The notes: generated from the sequence alone by a model not told the origin. Shown: positions 5,776 through 12,570, counted from the first letter of the stretch. The stretch is DNA of 13,503 nt from an uncultured Blautia sp. (GCA_946538475.1 CAMNGN010000041.1:1-13503), one strand, 5' to 3'. Numbers and translations are program-made.

Positions 5776-8196
5776 TCATTTGAGGGGCATCATCACCTTC
5801 AATGATTCGTTGTCGATCCTGAAGGAATAATCGTAATCGATCTCCTCGCTGCTCTTCTCCATATCGAGACCCTCGAAGGATTCATCCAAAAATGCCTGGT
5901 AAGGATCCCATGTCATCAGGACAAGATTCAGCTGATGTCCCGGCTGGACCGTATAGACAGTCGGAAGCATATAGAAGGTATAATCATAATACTTATCCTC
6001 TTCCAGGTCTGCTGTCTCGGTGTACTCCGCCGGATCATATCCGCAGCCCGGATTGGTAAGGTCTGTCCAGCCGTAAGTCATTGCCTTGCAGCGGGTGGCA
6101 TCCTGCACATATTCCACAATATCCGTCGAGTTCCAGGATCCCGGTCCTTCATAGTCTCCGATGATCTTTTTCGGAAGATTATCTTGTGCCAGATTCTTCG
6201 TCATATACGCATCGAAGAAAGAACCATCCTTCATTGTATCTACAAGAACCGCAGTAATCATAAGTCCATCGTAATCGGTCTTGTCCGTCTTCATCTTCAC
6301 ATGAATCTCGGGAACACCATAGATCGTGGAGCCCTCCGGCATGTCCAGAGGATAGACCGCTGCCAGGCTTTCGTCCAGGTTCATGTAAAAGTCATCCCTT
6401 TTTTCCACTTTGGACAACTCCGTGTTATGTTCTTCCATCCAGTGAGTCGTATACTCAGCCAGGCCTTCGGAAGTTACCGCGGTTGACTCTTTCTCATATT
6501 GTACCGGAATCTCAGAATATTCAAAGTCTCTCCAGGTATCATACGTCTTCCAGCTGCCATCAACATTTGACTGTGCCAGAACGGCAGGCATATCCTCGGC
6601 ACCGTTGTCCACATCGTACAGATAGTGCGCCAGCCAGCGATTAATCGTAATGTTCCAGCGTTCACCGTTCACGATCGTATTTTCGATATCATTATGTCCA
6701 TCCTGATGAAGCACCAGTTTTACATTCGCTCCCGCTTTGGTGAAAGCCTGAACCATGTTATCCGCATGCCTGGTCTGCACGTTAAAATCGTTGAGCCCCT
6801 GAATGACGATAGCCGAGCATTTGATATTTTTCCAGTCTTTCCTGTAGTCTGTCTCTTCCCATATCTCCGCGTAGTTGCCGTTGGTTGCTTCCTGGTCCCT
6901 GGATATCTGCCACAGCCAGGAACCATATTCACGGTTGAGCACCGTCCAGTCTATATCCTCGAAGCAGGCTCCGCAGTTGATAAATGCCAGCGTGTCGGTG
7001 TAATTCACGCTGAATATCGTCGCAGCACCCTGTGAGTTGGTGTAATCGTACCAGTTGGCAATACCGGCGACCGGAATGACGGTCACAAGGCCCTCGACTC
7101 CCGTCGTAGCCACCTCAAATGAAAGTGTACCACCATACGACACTCCTGTCATGGCTACCTTGCCATTCGACCAGTCCGCCTTGATCTCTATATCGCTGTC
7201 CTTGCTGACAAAGGCCCTGCGGTTTCCGGCAAGCCACTCCACCACGGCCTTGTGGCTGTCTCTCTCCAGGGGTGTGCCGCACAGCTCAAACCCTTCCGAT
7301 CCATAAGTACCTATGCCGCTCGCTGTGACGACTGCGTAGCCTCGAACCAGATAATAATCATAAACGTCGGCGTAACCCATGCCGGTGGCCCCTTCATTTT
7401 GAGGCACAGTATAGTTCCAGTCTTTAGAAGGATCAGCGTAGGAAGCAACCTCCAAAGATGTCATCTCGCCTTCGGGCTCACGTTTTTTACAGTCCCTGTA
7501 GAGGCTTTCATAATCAAAAGGTTCCTCCACATAGTATTCTTTGGATTCACGGTCATCGATCATACCTGCGCCGTAGGGTGTCGGGTCATAGATCGTACCG
7601 GCTTTGTACTTGCCTTCCGCCGCGCTGCGGGGTACCTGCACCAGGGCCTTGACCAGATCTGCCATGCCGTCATTGTCGGTGTCATTGTCCGTCTCAACGT
7701 ACACACAGAATCTGAGGATATCGCTGCCCTCATTGGTATAATAAGGGTCCCTCATATCCGAAAAATTGCACATGGGCTCAAGAAGGCCATCCTTGATGAT
7801 GAGGTTCCCGTCATATTCCGGGGTTTCCTCTTCCTGCTCATCTGTCTCCGATTCAGTTACTTCCTGCTTATCTGTCTCAGAATCATCTGCTTCCTGCTTG
7901 TCTGCCTCAGATTCGTCCGCTTCCTGCTTGTCTGTCTCAGATTCGTCTGCTTCCTGCTTGTCTGCCTCAGATTCGTCCGCTTCCTGCTTGTCTGTCTCAG
8001 ATTTATCTGCTTCTTGTTTACTTGCTTCCGCTTCGGTTTCTTCCTGTTTCTCCGCAGTCTCCTGTGTATCTTCTGCAGCTTCCTCCTCCACAGTTTCCGA
8101 TGCTTTCCCCGCTGCCTCTTCTGCGAGAACCGGTGTGCACACCATCACAGTGGCAAGTGAAAACAACGCTGCACGTTTTAAAAGGTTATTCTTCAT
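5776..8196 (-). CDS. Secreted S15 / X-Pro dipeptidyl-peptidase-like serine hydrolase with acidic repeat region
   Basis: An 806-residue exported protein. Residues 1-25 are a signal peptide ending VLA. Residues 26-127 are very acidic and contain a tandem decapeptide. Residues about 140-525 form an alpha/beta-hydrolase domain of the S15/PepX type: nucleophile Ser353 in GVSYGG, Asp470 in QGLNDFNV and His501 in HQDGHND are the likely triad. Residues about 540-806 fit the PepX C-terminal beta-sandwich. The family removes X-Pro dipeptides or hydrolyses related acyl bonds, here outside the cell. No LPXTG anchor or C-terminal membrane segment is present. ATG 8194-8196 is chosen for its AGGAAGGAG site (within 8202-8210) and the signal peptide; the frame stays open upstream without a start signal. 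A plausible promoter precedes it. The exact substrate is unknown, since related enzymes include cocaine-esterase-like and glutaryl-acylase members. Confidence 0.88.
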   Translation of the reverse strand: MKNNLLKRAALFSLATVMVCTPVLAEEAAGKASETVEEEAAEDTQETAEKQEETEAEASKQEADKSETDKQEADESEADKQEADESETDKQEADESEADKQEADDSETDKQEVTESETDEQEEETPEYDGNLIIKDGLLEPMCNFSDMRDPYYTNEGSDILRFCVYVETDNDTDNDGMADLVKALVQVPRSAAEGKYKAGTIYDPTPYGAGMIDDRESKEYYVEEPFDYESLYRDCKKREPEGEMTSLEVASYADPSKDWNYTVPQNEGATGMGYADVYDYYLVRGYAVVTASGIGTYGSEGFELCGTPLERDSHKAVVEWLAGNRRAFVSKDSDIEIKADWSNGKVAMTGVSYGGTLSFEVATTGVEGLVTVIPVAGIANWYDYTNSQGAATIFSVNYTDTLAFINCGACFEDIDWTVLNREYGSWLWQISRDQEATNGNYAEIWEETDYRKDWKNIKCSAIVIQGLNDFNVQTRHADNMVQAFTKAGANVKLVLHQDGHNDIENTIVNGERWNITINRWLAHYLYDVDNGAEDMPAVLAQSNVDGSWKTYDTWRDFEYSEIPVQYEKESTAVTSEGLAEYTTHWMEEHNTELSKVEKRDDFYMNLDESLAAVYPLDMPEGSTIYGVPEIHVKMKTDKTDYDGLMITAVLVDTMKDGSFFDAYMTKNLAQDNLPKKIIGDYEGPGSWNSTDIVEYVQDATRCKAMTYGWTDLTNPGCGYDPAEYTETADLEEDKYYDYTFYMLPTVYTVQPGHQLNLVLMTWDPYQAFLDESFEGLDMEKSSEEIDYDYSFRIDNESLKVMMPLK
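7831..8040 (-). repeat. 30-bp in-frame tandem repeat in the peptidase gene (about 7 units)
   Basis: Units starting near 7831, 7861, 7891, 7921, 7951, 7981 and 8011 repeat with a 30-base period, the middle five nearly identical. They encode the decapeptide SE(T/A)DKQEADE, residues about 53-122 of the protein. The outer units are diverged. The region is probably an extended, highly charged spacer between the signal peptide and the enzyme domain, and its copy number may vary between strains through replication slippage. Confidence 0.9.
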
Positions 8197-8269
8197 TCGC
8201 GTCTCCTTCCTGTAAATGTACACTAAAGGGTTGCCGATGCAGCCCCTTATATATAAAAAGAATACTAAT

Positions 8270-8298
8270 ATGATAGCATTTTTTCTCCGGAATTCCAA
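8270..8298 (-). promoter_or_regulatory. Promoter of the S15 peptidase gene
   Basis: On the minus strand TTGGAA (complement of 8293-8298) and TATCAT (complement of 8270-8275) are 17 bases apart, with TGC before the -10 as an extended element, the same arrangement as the AdaA-like promoter. The transcript start would fall near 8263, leaving a leader of about 66 bases. The leader contains an imperfect hairpin around 8224-8249. Confidence 0.5.
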
Positions 8299-8305
8299 CA
8301 CTTGG

Positions 8306-8416
8306 TGGGCCAATAGGGACGTTTCTGTTTGGCCCATACAATTCAATGATTTATCAGACAATTCGCCGATACTATTCTTATAAAAAGGGGCATTAAGAAA
8401 CGTCCCCGATGACCCA
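8306..8416. repeat. REPIN-like repeat, copy A (111 bp)
   Basis: An element bounded by imperfect inverted ends of about 21 bases: the left end begins TGGGCCAATAGGGACGTTTC and the complement of the right end begins TGGGTCATCGGGGACGTTTC. The A+T-rich interior is about 65 bases. A second copy of identical length lies at 11157-11267 in the same orientation; by eye 91 of 111 bases match and 17 of the 20 differences are transitions. No open frame or transposase is inside. The layout (two inverted short repeats around a spacer) is that of REPINs or small non-autonomous elements. It overlaps the 3' end of the methyltransferase gene. Confidence 0.85.
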
Positions 8417-10447
8417 CATCTTCTCTGCCACCACAATGCAGTTCGAATGAGGAAACGCCATCGGTTCACAGCTGCCATCCTCTTCCACCGCAAAAATACT
8501 CACGTACTTCTCCAGGTTCTGCCTGTATCCATCCTCCAGGAGCGAAACAGCCTTCAGTACCCGCATATTTCCGAACGAATCAAACAGATCGCGGAATTCA
8601 TCCAACGTATAATATCCAAAACACTCCTGTACTTCATGCGGGAACGATTCCGGCCCCCAGGTATATGTGTACAGGAACTCACGACCAAAATTGATATCCG
8701 TGACAACCGTCCTCTCCTCCGGTATCATCCCGCACACCTTACGGTCATCCGGAAGCTCGTCCATGCCCCGAAAATCTGCCAGGAACTGTCTGAAAAACTG
8801 AAAACCTTCGTCCGACTTGAAAACGATCTTCATCTTCCCGTTTCCGGGTGTCTTCACGCCATCCCTGATCACAATACGGCCGCCCACGTTCAGGGAGTCA
8901 ACCGCATTCTTTAGTGCTCTCACAATAGAATCCTTATCAAACTTACCCCTGCCAAGGTCCGTGTAAGAATAAATTTCATGAATGATAGAAGAAAAAATGA
9001 CGGTATCCACCTTGTACGGCATCGACTCATCCACAAAATTGTGCCTGATCGCAGTCCAGTGTCTGTTCTCCTCCGCCTTCTTCCTCTCCAGCGCCTCAAT
9101 GACATTCTGCGAAATGTCCGTCCCGACGATCTTTCTGTCCGGATATCTCTTCTCCAGCTCGTTCAGCAGCACACCGCCGCCCGATCCCACATCGACAATG
9201 ATCTCCCCCGTCACATAATCCGGGATGGACATCTTGGTGCTCTCCTCGGCATCGTTCATTGTCTGCAGATATTTCTCTTCGTTATTAAGGCGATCAAAAC
9301 TGTCTCGCCTGAACCCGAACGTATCATACAGCATGGTGATACTCTTTTCATAGGAAAGAAGTCCCGACCGCTCTGCCTCAACACAGAAATCGATCAGCTT
9401 CTCACAGGCCGGAGCAAACGAAGCACCGATCATAATCGCCGTCCCTTTGACTTCAAAATCAAGCCGGATATGGTGCCCATACTCCTCGGGATCCTTCAGA
9501 TATTTCTCGATGATCCTCTGTTTGTACGTATTCACATGCCGCTTTCCCTCGTAATCATAGTACATGGCGTCGGCCAGCGGCTTAAAATTCAGGTGCTTAA
9601 TATCCGCAGAACCTGCCGCCGTTATCGCCTGCCTGCAGATCTTCTCCGCCCCCTCAAAACCAAAAGGCTCCAGCGCAGCCGGGAAATACCACAGATCATA
9701 CTTGCCGAATATCTCCGATGAAAAGAACTGCGTCGTCCCCTCCGAAGGGCTCCCGTTTTTCGGAAGCAAAGCTGTCAATCTTTCCTCCGGTAGCAGCTCT
9801 ACAATGCGCGCCTGCGGGTATAATCTCTCTGCAAAATTCTTCACCTTTTCCTGCACAGAAGTCCAGATATTATCGCTCACGGCTCTTATGATACACTCGT
9901 TCAGCGCATAAATAATGCGCGTAAATGTCTCTTTATCTTCACCGATTTTATATGCAATCTCCGAGAGCTCCGAGCTTCTCTCCATGCAGCATTCCCCGCG
10001 GATATACTGCCCGGCCAGCCCGTGAGTTTTGATCATCACATACACAGGATCTGTATCAATATTCCTCACATGACAGTAATCCGCATAGATCATGGCCGAA
10101 GCTTCATTATGTATTGCCAGAGGGTAACCTCTCTTCTCCCACCTTCTCCTGTCCTCGTCAGAGCCGGTCTTGGAAACCTCCGACCAGCAAAGCACTGTTC
10201 TGATCAGATCATACTCAGCATCTGAAAGGTCCCTCATCTCATCAAGAATGTCCAGCGTCCGCAGAACATAATCAAGGACCGGGTTTCCCCGCAAATCCTC
10301 CATCTTCTCCAGCCGCTCCGGGTTGACATAAGGACGGTTCGCCGACAGAAGGCAAACCAGCCAAGGGTTTTCTCTCAGCGCCTCAGGCTTTGGACTGCCA
10401 TCGGCTTCAAAGTATCTATTCCTGTTTGCAGAATTGTATTCTTTCAA
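8393..10447 (-). CDS. Large protein with C-terminal SAM-dependent methyltransferase domain, role unknown
   Basis: A 684-residue soluble protein. Residues about 410-545 form a class I methyltransferase domain: motif I VDVGSGGGVLL (418-428), the acidic end of strand 2 in GTDIS (Asp444), a VDTVIFSSIIHEI segment (480-492) and LNVGGRIVIRD (519-529). The first 400 residues are not recognised. They include CWSEVSKTG (87-95), IHNEASAMIY (112-121) and IKTHGLAGQYIRGE (139-152); the spaced His/Glu residues look like a conserved site, possibly a degenerate HD-like fold, which is only a guess. The start is TTG at 10445-10447, supported by GGAGG (10456-10460) eight bases upstream; no ATG fits. The last seven codons (WVIGDVS) and the stop lie inside repeat copy A, so the native C-terminus may have been replaced. 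A large palindrome lies directly upstream, so the promoter is uncertain. The methylated substrate is unknown. Confidence 0.8.
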   Translation of the reverse strand: MKEYNSANRNRYFEADGSPKPEALRENPWLVCLLSANRPYVNPERLEKMEDLRGNPVLDYVLRTLDILDEMRDLSDAEYDLIRTVLCWSEVSKTGSDEDRRRWEKRGYPLAIHNEASAMIYADYCHVRNIDTDPVYVMIKTHGLAGQYIRGECCMERSSELSEIAYKIGEDKETFTRIIYALNECIIRAVSDNIWTSVQEKVKNFAERLYPQARIVELLPEERLTALLPKNGSPSEGTTQFFSSEIFGKYDLWYFPAALEPFGFEGAEKICRQAITAAGSADIKHLNFKPLADAMYYDYEGKRHVNTYKQRIIEKYLKDPEEYGHHIRLDFEVKGTAIMIGASFAPACEKLIDFCVEAERSGLLSYEKSITMLYDTFGFRRDSFDRLNNEEKYLQTMNDAEESTKMSIPDYVTGEIIVDVGSGGGVLLNELEKRYPDRKIVGTDISQNVIEALERKKAEENRHWTAIRHNFVDESMPYKVDTVIFSSIIHEIYSYTDLGRGKFDKDSIVRALKNAVDSLNVGGRIVIRDGVKTPGNGKMKIVFKSDEGFQFFRQFLADFRGMDELPDDRKVCGMIPEERTVVTDINFGREFLYTYTWGPESFPHEVQECFGYYTLDEFRDLFDSFGNMRVLKAVSLLEDGYRQNLEKYVSIFAVEEDGSCEPMAFPHSNCIVVAEKMWVIGDVS

Positions 10448-10469
10448 AATTCTATCCTCCAGGTTCAAC

Positions 10470-10577
10470 GGGGATGTTTCTCGATGAGTACTTGGGGACG
10501 TTTCTCGATGACTCATTTTTACATGTAAAAATGAGTCATCGAGAAACGTCCCCAAATACTCATCGAGAAACGTCCCC
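10470..10577. repeat. 108-bp near-perfect palindrome built from tandem REP units
   Basis: The two 54-base arms meet at ACATGT (10521-10526) with no spacer and mismatch at only two positions (10475/10572 and 10491/10556). Each arm holds two direct copies of GGGGA(C/T)GTTTCTCGATGA(C/G)T, in the left arm at 10470-10489 and 10494-10513, with a 24-base period. It therefore carries four copies of the REP core, two in each direction. An open frame passes through it in phase with the methyltransferase gene, but no ribosome site is there. It starts 10 bases from the methyltransferase ribosome site. Confidence 0.92.
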
Positions 10578-10581
10578 AAAC

Positions 10582-10605
10582 ATGAAGGGGTTTCCCCCGT
10601 TTCAT
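10582..10605 (-). terminator. Hairpin after the small two-gene operon
   Basis: ATGAAGGGG (10582-10590) pairs with CCCC (10595-10598) and TTCAT (10601-10605) around a short loop and a two-base bulge, 11 bases past the stop of the second small gene. The minus strand continues with GTTTGGGG, a poor T-run, so termination here may be incomplete or helped by the adjoining palindrome. Confidence 0.35.
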
Positions 10606-10615
10606 ATATATATTC

Positions 10616-10843
10616 TCAAGCTATTTTGTTCTCCAAATCAATATCAAGGCCAAAATCCTTTAAATCCTGATCCTCAACCAGAAGTTCAGATTTCAATATA
10701 TCCAACATTTCATAATAGGCCAGTCTGCGTCCGGCTTCAAGATCATTGTTGGGATCTGCATTGCTTTCTTCCACAGCTTCTTTTGCGCGCTCCAGCAAAC
10801 GTGCTATCATATACTGCAAAGATTCCTTGGAGAGATTACTCAT
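10616..10843 (-). CDS. Small helical protein, second gene of two-gene operon, unknown function
   Basis: A 75-residue acidic protein predicted to be mostly helical and soluble, with no membrane segment or cysteine motif. The segment GRRLAYYEMLDILKSELL followed by DLKDFGLDIDLE gives the impression of a small conserved family, but I cannot name it. ATG 10841-10843 is chosen because GGGGTG lies six bases upstream; an earlier in-frame ATG at 10859-10861 lacks a site. The start overlaps the stop of the preceding gene by eight bases (ATGAGTAA), so the two are translationally coupled. In phage-like or toxin-related cassettes such small acidic partners can be immunity or accessory proteins; that is a guess here. 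Confidence 0.7.
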   Translation of the reverse strand: MSNLSKESLQYMIARLLERAKEAVEESNADPNNDLEAGRRLAYYEMLDILKSELLVEDQDLKDFGLDIDLENKIA

Positions 10844-11102
10844 ACTGCTCACCCCTTTCATGCAATATTTTTATTCTATCATTATATGATTTTGAGAAAT
10901 TTGCAATCTCTTTATTCCAATGTCGTATCAGTCCATCTCTTCTGTTCTGCGGGAGAGAGTCCCAATCAGGGACATGCACTTTAGGGTTCTCTATGTATTC
11001 CTTATGCTCTGCTATTCTCTTTTGAAGCGATTGAGCACCTTTTCTTAATGCCAATGAGCTTTGTTTTGATATATTCTTTTCCGCAAAGAGCTGCAGGTTC
11101 AT
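10836..11102 (-). CDS. Small phage-type protein starting MNLQLFAEK, first gene of two-gene operon
   Basis: An 88-residue basic protein with a helical middle (residues about 12-40) and a motif HVPDWDSLPQNRRDGLIRHWNKEI. The N-terminal MNLQLFAE is common at the start of phage structural and prophage-associated proteins of gut Firmicutes, and similar short proteins occur near phage minor-head or polymorphic-toxin genes; this comes from memory of the family, not from a search. ATG 11100-11102 has a good AAAGGAG site seven bases upstream and a promoter 26 bases further up. It overlaps the next gene. No other phage gene is present, so it is either a remnant or an independent small cassette. Confidence 0.72.
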   Translation of the reverse strand: MNLQLFAEKNISKQSSLALRKGAQSLQKRIAEHKEYIENPKVHVPDWDSLPQNRRDGLIRHWNKEIANFSKSYNDRIKILHERGEQYE

Positions 11103-11127
11103 TCTCACGCTCCTTTTTACTGTCCAT

Positions 11128-11155
11128 ATTATACCGGAATCTCCGGTTTTTTCAA
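11128..11155 (-). promoter_or_regulatory. Promoter of the small two-gene operon
   Basis: TTGAAA (complement of 11150-11155) and a perfect TATAAT (complement of 11128-11133) are 16 bases apart. The spacer and -35 region contain the dyad CCGGTT/AACCGG. The -35 element lies two bases from the boundary of repeat copy B. Confidence 0.6.
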
Positions 11156-11156
11156 C

Positions 11157-11267
11157 CGGGTCAACGGGGACGTTTCTGTTTGGCCCACGCAATTCGATAA
11201 TTTATCAGATAATTCACTGGTATTGTCCTTAATAAATGGGGCATTGAGAAATGTCCCCGATGACCCA
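11157..11267. repeat. REPIN-like repeat, copy B (111 bp)
   Basis: Second copy of the element described at 8306-8416, with the same length and orientation. Its inverted ends are CGGGTCAACGGGGACGTTTC and, on the other strand, TGGGTCATCGGGGACATTTC. The invariant stretch GGGACGTTTCTGTTTGGCCC is identical in both copies. It lies between the small operon promoter and the tRNA-Val region. Confidence 0.85.
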
Positions 11268-11364
11268 ATCTCTTTGTTCTCGGCTCCGTCTTAATTGTAC
11301 CGCTGAAGGAAGGATTAATCCATGGGAAGTTTTGTCGAATCCATACTTTCTTAAATAAGTCCCT

Positions 11365-11386
11365 GGGAACGTTTCTGAGTGACTCA
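11365..11386. repeat. Single REP half-unit
   Basis: GGGAACGTTTCTGAGTGACT and the following CA closely match the unit GGGGACGTTTCTCGATGACT of the large palindrome. No inverted partner is next to it, so it is a solitary or decayed copy. The rest of 11268-11408 shows no gene or clear signal. Confidence 0.6.
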
Positions 11387-11408
11387 TAAAACAATACCGG
11401 AATATAAA

Positions 11409-11440
11409 GAAAAAAGCACCGGATCAATCCGATGCTTTTT
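11409..11440 (-). terminator. Intrinsic terminator of tRNA-Val
   Basis: On the minus strand GCATCGGAT and ATCCGGTGC form a stem with one G-T pair around a two-base loop, followed by TTTTTTC. It begins a few bases past the tRNA 3' end. Confidence 0.85.
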
Positions 11441-11442
11441 AA

Positions 11443-11515
11443 TGGAAGGTACAGGGATCGAACCTGCGACCTTTCGCACGTCAAGCGAGCGCTCTCCCAG
11501 CTGAGCTAACCTTCC
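11443..11515 (-). tRNA. tRNA-Val (anticodon GAC)
   Basis: The 73-base complement folds into a full cloverleaf. The acceptor stem is GGAAGGT/ACCTTCC with discriminator A, the D-arm is GCTC...GAGC, the T-arm is GCAGG TTCGATC CCTGT, and the anticodon loop TTGACGT gives GAC (complement of 11480-11482), reading GUC and GUU valine codons. The first anticodon-stem pair (27-43) is C-A, a mismatch; the other four pair. CCA is not encoded and must be added after transcription. Confidence 0.95.
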
Positions 11516-11556
11516 ATTTCCATTATCAAAGTGTATCTCACTTCGACAACATAAAT

Positions 11557-11585
11557 ATATTAACAGAAACCCGGCAAAATATCAA
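11557..11585 (-). promoter_or_regulatory. Promoter of tRNA-Val
   Basis: TTGATA (complement of 11580-11585) and TAATAT (complement of 11557-11562) are separated by 17 bases. The transcript would start near 11550, about 35 bases before the mature tRNA. An alternative pair TTGCCG / TATGTT with an 18-base spacer also exists. Confidence 0.45.
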
Positions 11586-11633
11586 GAGAAATATTCGCAA
11601 TTTTTCAGATTTTTCAATAATAAAGACAGGGAA

Positions 11634-11693
11634 AGACAGGGGACGGTTCTCTGTCTTATACTTTTCAAGACAGAGAACCGTCCCGCTGTCTTT
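11634..11693. repeat. GGGACGGTTCT-type REP hairpin
   Basis: An 18-bp perfect stem (11640-11657 with 11667-11684) around a 9-base loop is extended by eight further pairs after a one-base bulge at 11685. The core GGGGACGGTTCTCTGTCTT differs from the other repeats by a G for T in GACGGTTCT. AAAGACAGGG is repeated in tandem just outside the left arm (11624-11641). A T-run (11691-11697) follows on the plus strand, giving a terminator-like shape, but no plus-strand gene needs one; on the minus strand it lies just past the zinc-ribbon gene and could help end it. Confidence 0.85.
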
Positions 11694-11706
11694 TTTTCTT
11701 TATTCC

Positions 11707-12465
11707 TCACTCAAGCGGCCCCCCACAATACTCGCACCTTCCATCCGCCGTCATCTTTGTGACAGCCTGGCAATACGGGCACTTGACCGTTCTCGGGCCT
11801 TCCTTCGCCTTCGCTGCAGCCGCCCTCGCGTCCAGACGCACCTGCTCCAGAGTTTCCTTGATCTCCTGCGCGGTCTCCGACCACTTCATATACTCCACAT
11901 CCAAATCGGGATTCGGCATACGATCACTCCCCAGATAAGACGGAGTCACCTCTATCCTGCTCGGATTCAGCTGATACGAAATCTCGTCAAAATACTCTCC
12001 GTTGATATGAATTTTCACATAAAACGTATAGTAATAATGATACCTCAGCGGATTATAACTCACCGATTTTCCTTCACTATCCTTCCTCTCTATCTCGGAT
12101 TTCGACTCCCTCACATCGATATCGCATCCGGTAACCTGCGAAAACGAAATGATATCCGGGTTGTCTTCGACCAGATTGCGGGAAGAAGTAACAACGAATT
12201 TCCCCTGATCCTCATCTATCATGATCTTTTTGCTGCCATCCAGAACACGGGTAACATGAAAGTCATTAAGCGCTTCCTGATTTGCCTCGCGGTAAGCAAG
12301 CTGCGCCTTGATCTCATTCAAAGTGCTGTGCCTCCGCTCGTTAAAATATGGAGAAAGTTTTGCCGCGCACTTCTTACAAAGATTGGCATCCTCCAGCTTA
12401 CGGTTGCCCAAAAGTCCGATCTTTTCGCCGCAAACATCACAGTACTTTTTATCAAACAGTCCCAT
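11707..12465 (-). CDS. Protein with zinc-ribbon motifs at both ends, DUF4428-like
   Basis: A 252-residue soluble protein. The N-terminus MGLFDKKYCDVCGEKIG with C9, C12, C30 and C33 fits a DUF4428-type zinc-binding domain. The middle (about 75-190) looks like a beta-rich domain with no known catalytic motif. Residues 193-222 are helical and Ala/Lys-rich, leading to a second CPYC...CEYCGG ribbon (C229, C232, C244, C247) at the very C-terminus. ATG 12463-12465 is chosen because GGGAG lies seven bases upstream; an earlier GTG at 12483 sits inside the ribosome-site region. It stands alone between a REP hairpin and the tuf terminator; a possible -10 TATAAT lies at 12487-12492 without a good -35. 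The function is unknown; relatives are common in Clostridia. Confidence 0.82.
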   Translation of the reverse strand: MGLFDKKYCDVCGEKIGLLGNRKLEDANLCKKCAAKLSPYFNERRHSTLNEIKAQLAYREANQEALNDFHVTRVLDGSKKIMIDEDQGKFVVTSSRNLVEDNPDIISFSQVTGCDIDVRESKSEIERKDSEGKSVSYNPLRYHYYYTFYVKIHINGEYFDEISYQLNPSRIEVTPSYLGSDRMPNPDLDVEYMKWSETAQEIKETLEQVRLDARAAAAKAKEGPRTVKCPYCQAVTKMTADGRCEYCGGPLE

Positions 12466-12570
12466 AATATCACTCCCTTCCACATAATTATAGTCTTATA
12501 CCCTATCAACAGAAGTACATCTCCTTCTGATAACATTCTACCGGATGACAGGTTGCGTGACAACTGAAAA

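Noticed and set aside
7831..8040. Regular 30-base repeats that could suggest a CRISPR array
   Set aside because: The units are directly adjacent with no spacers and are translated in frame as a decapeptide repeat inside a clear secreted enzyme.
7252..8160. Long plus-strand open frame (302 codons) opposite the peptidase gene
   Set aside because: It is the complement of the acidic repeat and enzyme domain, giving a low-complexity F/L/C/R-rich product with no start signal; the minus-strand gene has full family motifs.
8197..8493. N-terminal extension of the S15 protein to 8493
   Set aside because: The signal peptide and AGGAAGGAG site fix the start at 8196, and the predicted promoter lies inside the extension.
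8978..9721. Plus-strand open frame of 247 codons opposite the methyltransferase gene
   Set aside because: It lies fully inside a minus-strand gene with recognisable SAM-binding motifs and has no ribosome site or known motif.
10448..10579. N-terminal extension of the methyltransferase protein through the palindrome
   Set aside because: The frame is open but encodes only repeat-derived residues, and no ribosome site precedes it; GGAGG at 10456-10460 supports TTG 10447.
11161..11484. Minus-strand open frame of 107 codons across repeat copy B and the tRNA
   Set aside because: It overlaps the tRNA and terminator, has no ribosome site and encodes repeat-derived sequence.
11443..11515. tRNA-Val as a prophage or island attachment site
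   Set aside because: No duplicated tRNA 3' end and no integrase gene are present in the window, despite the nearby phage-type small protein.
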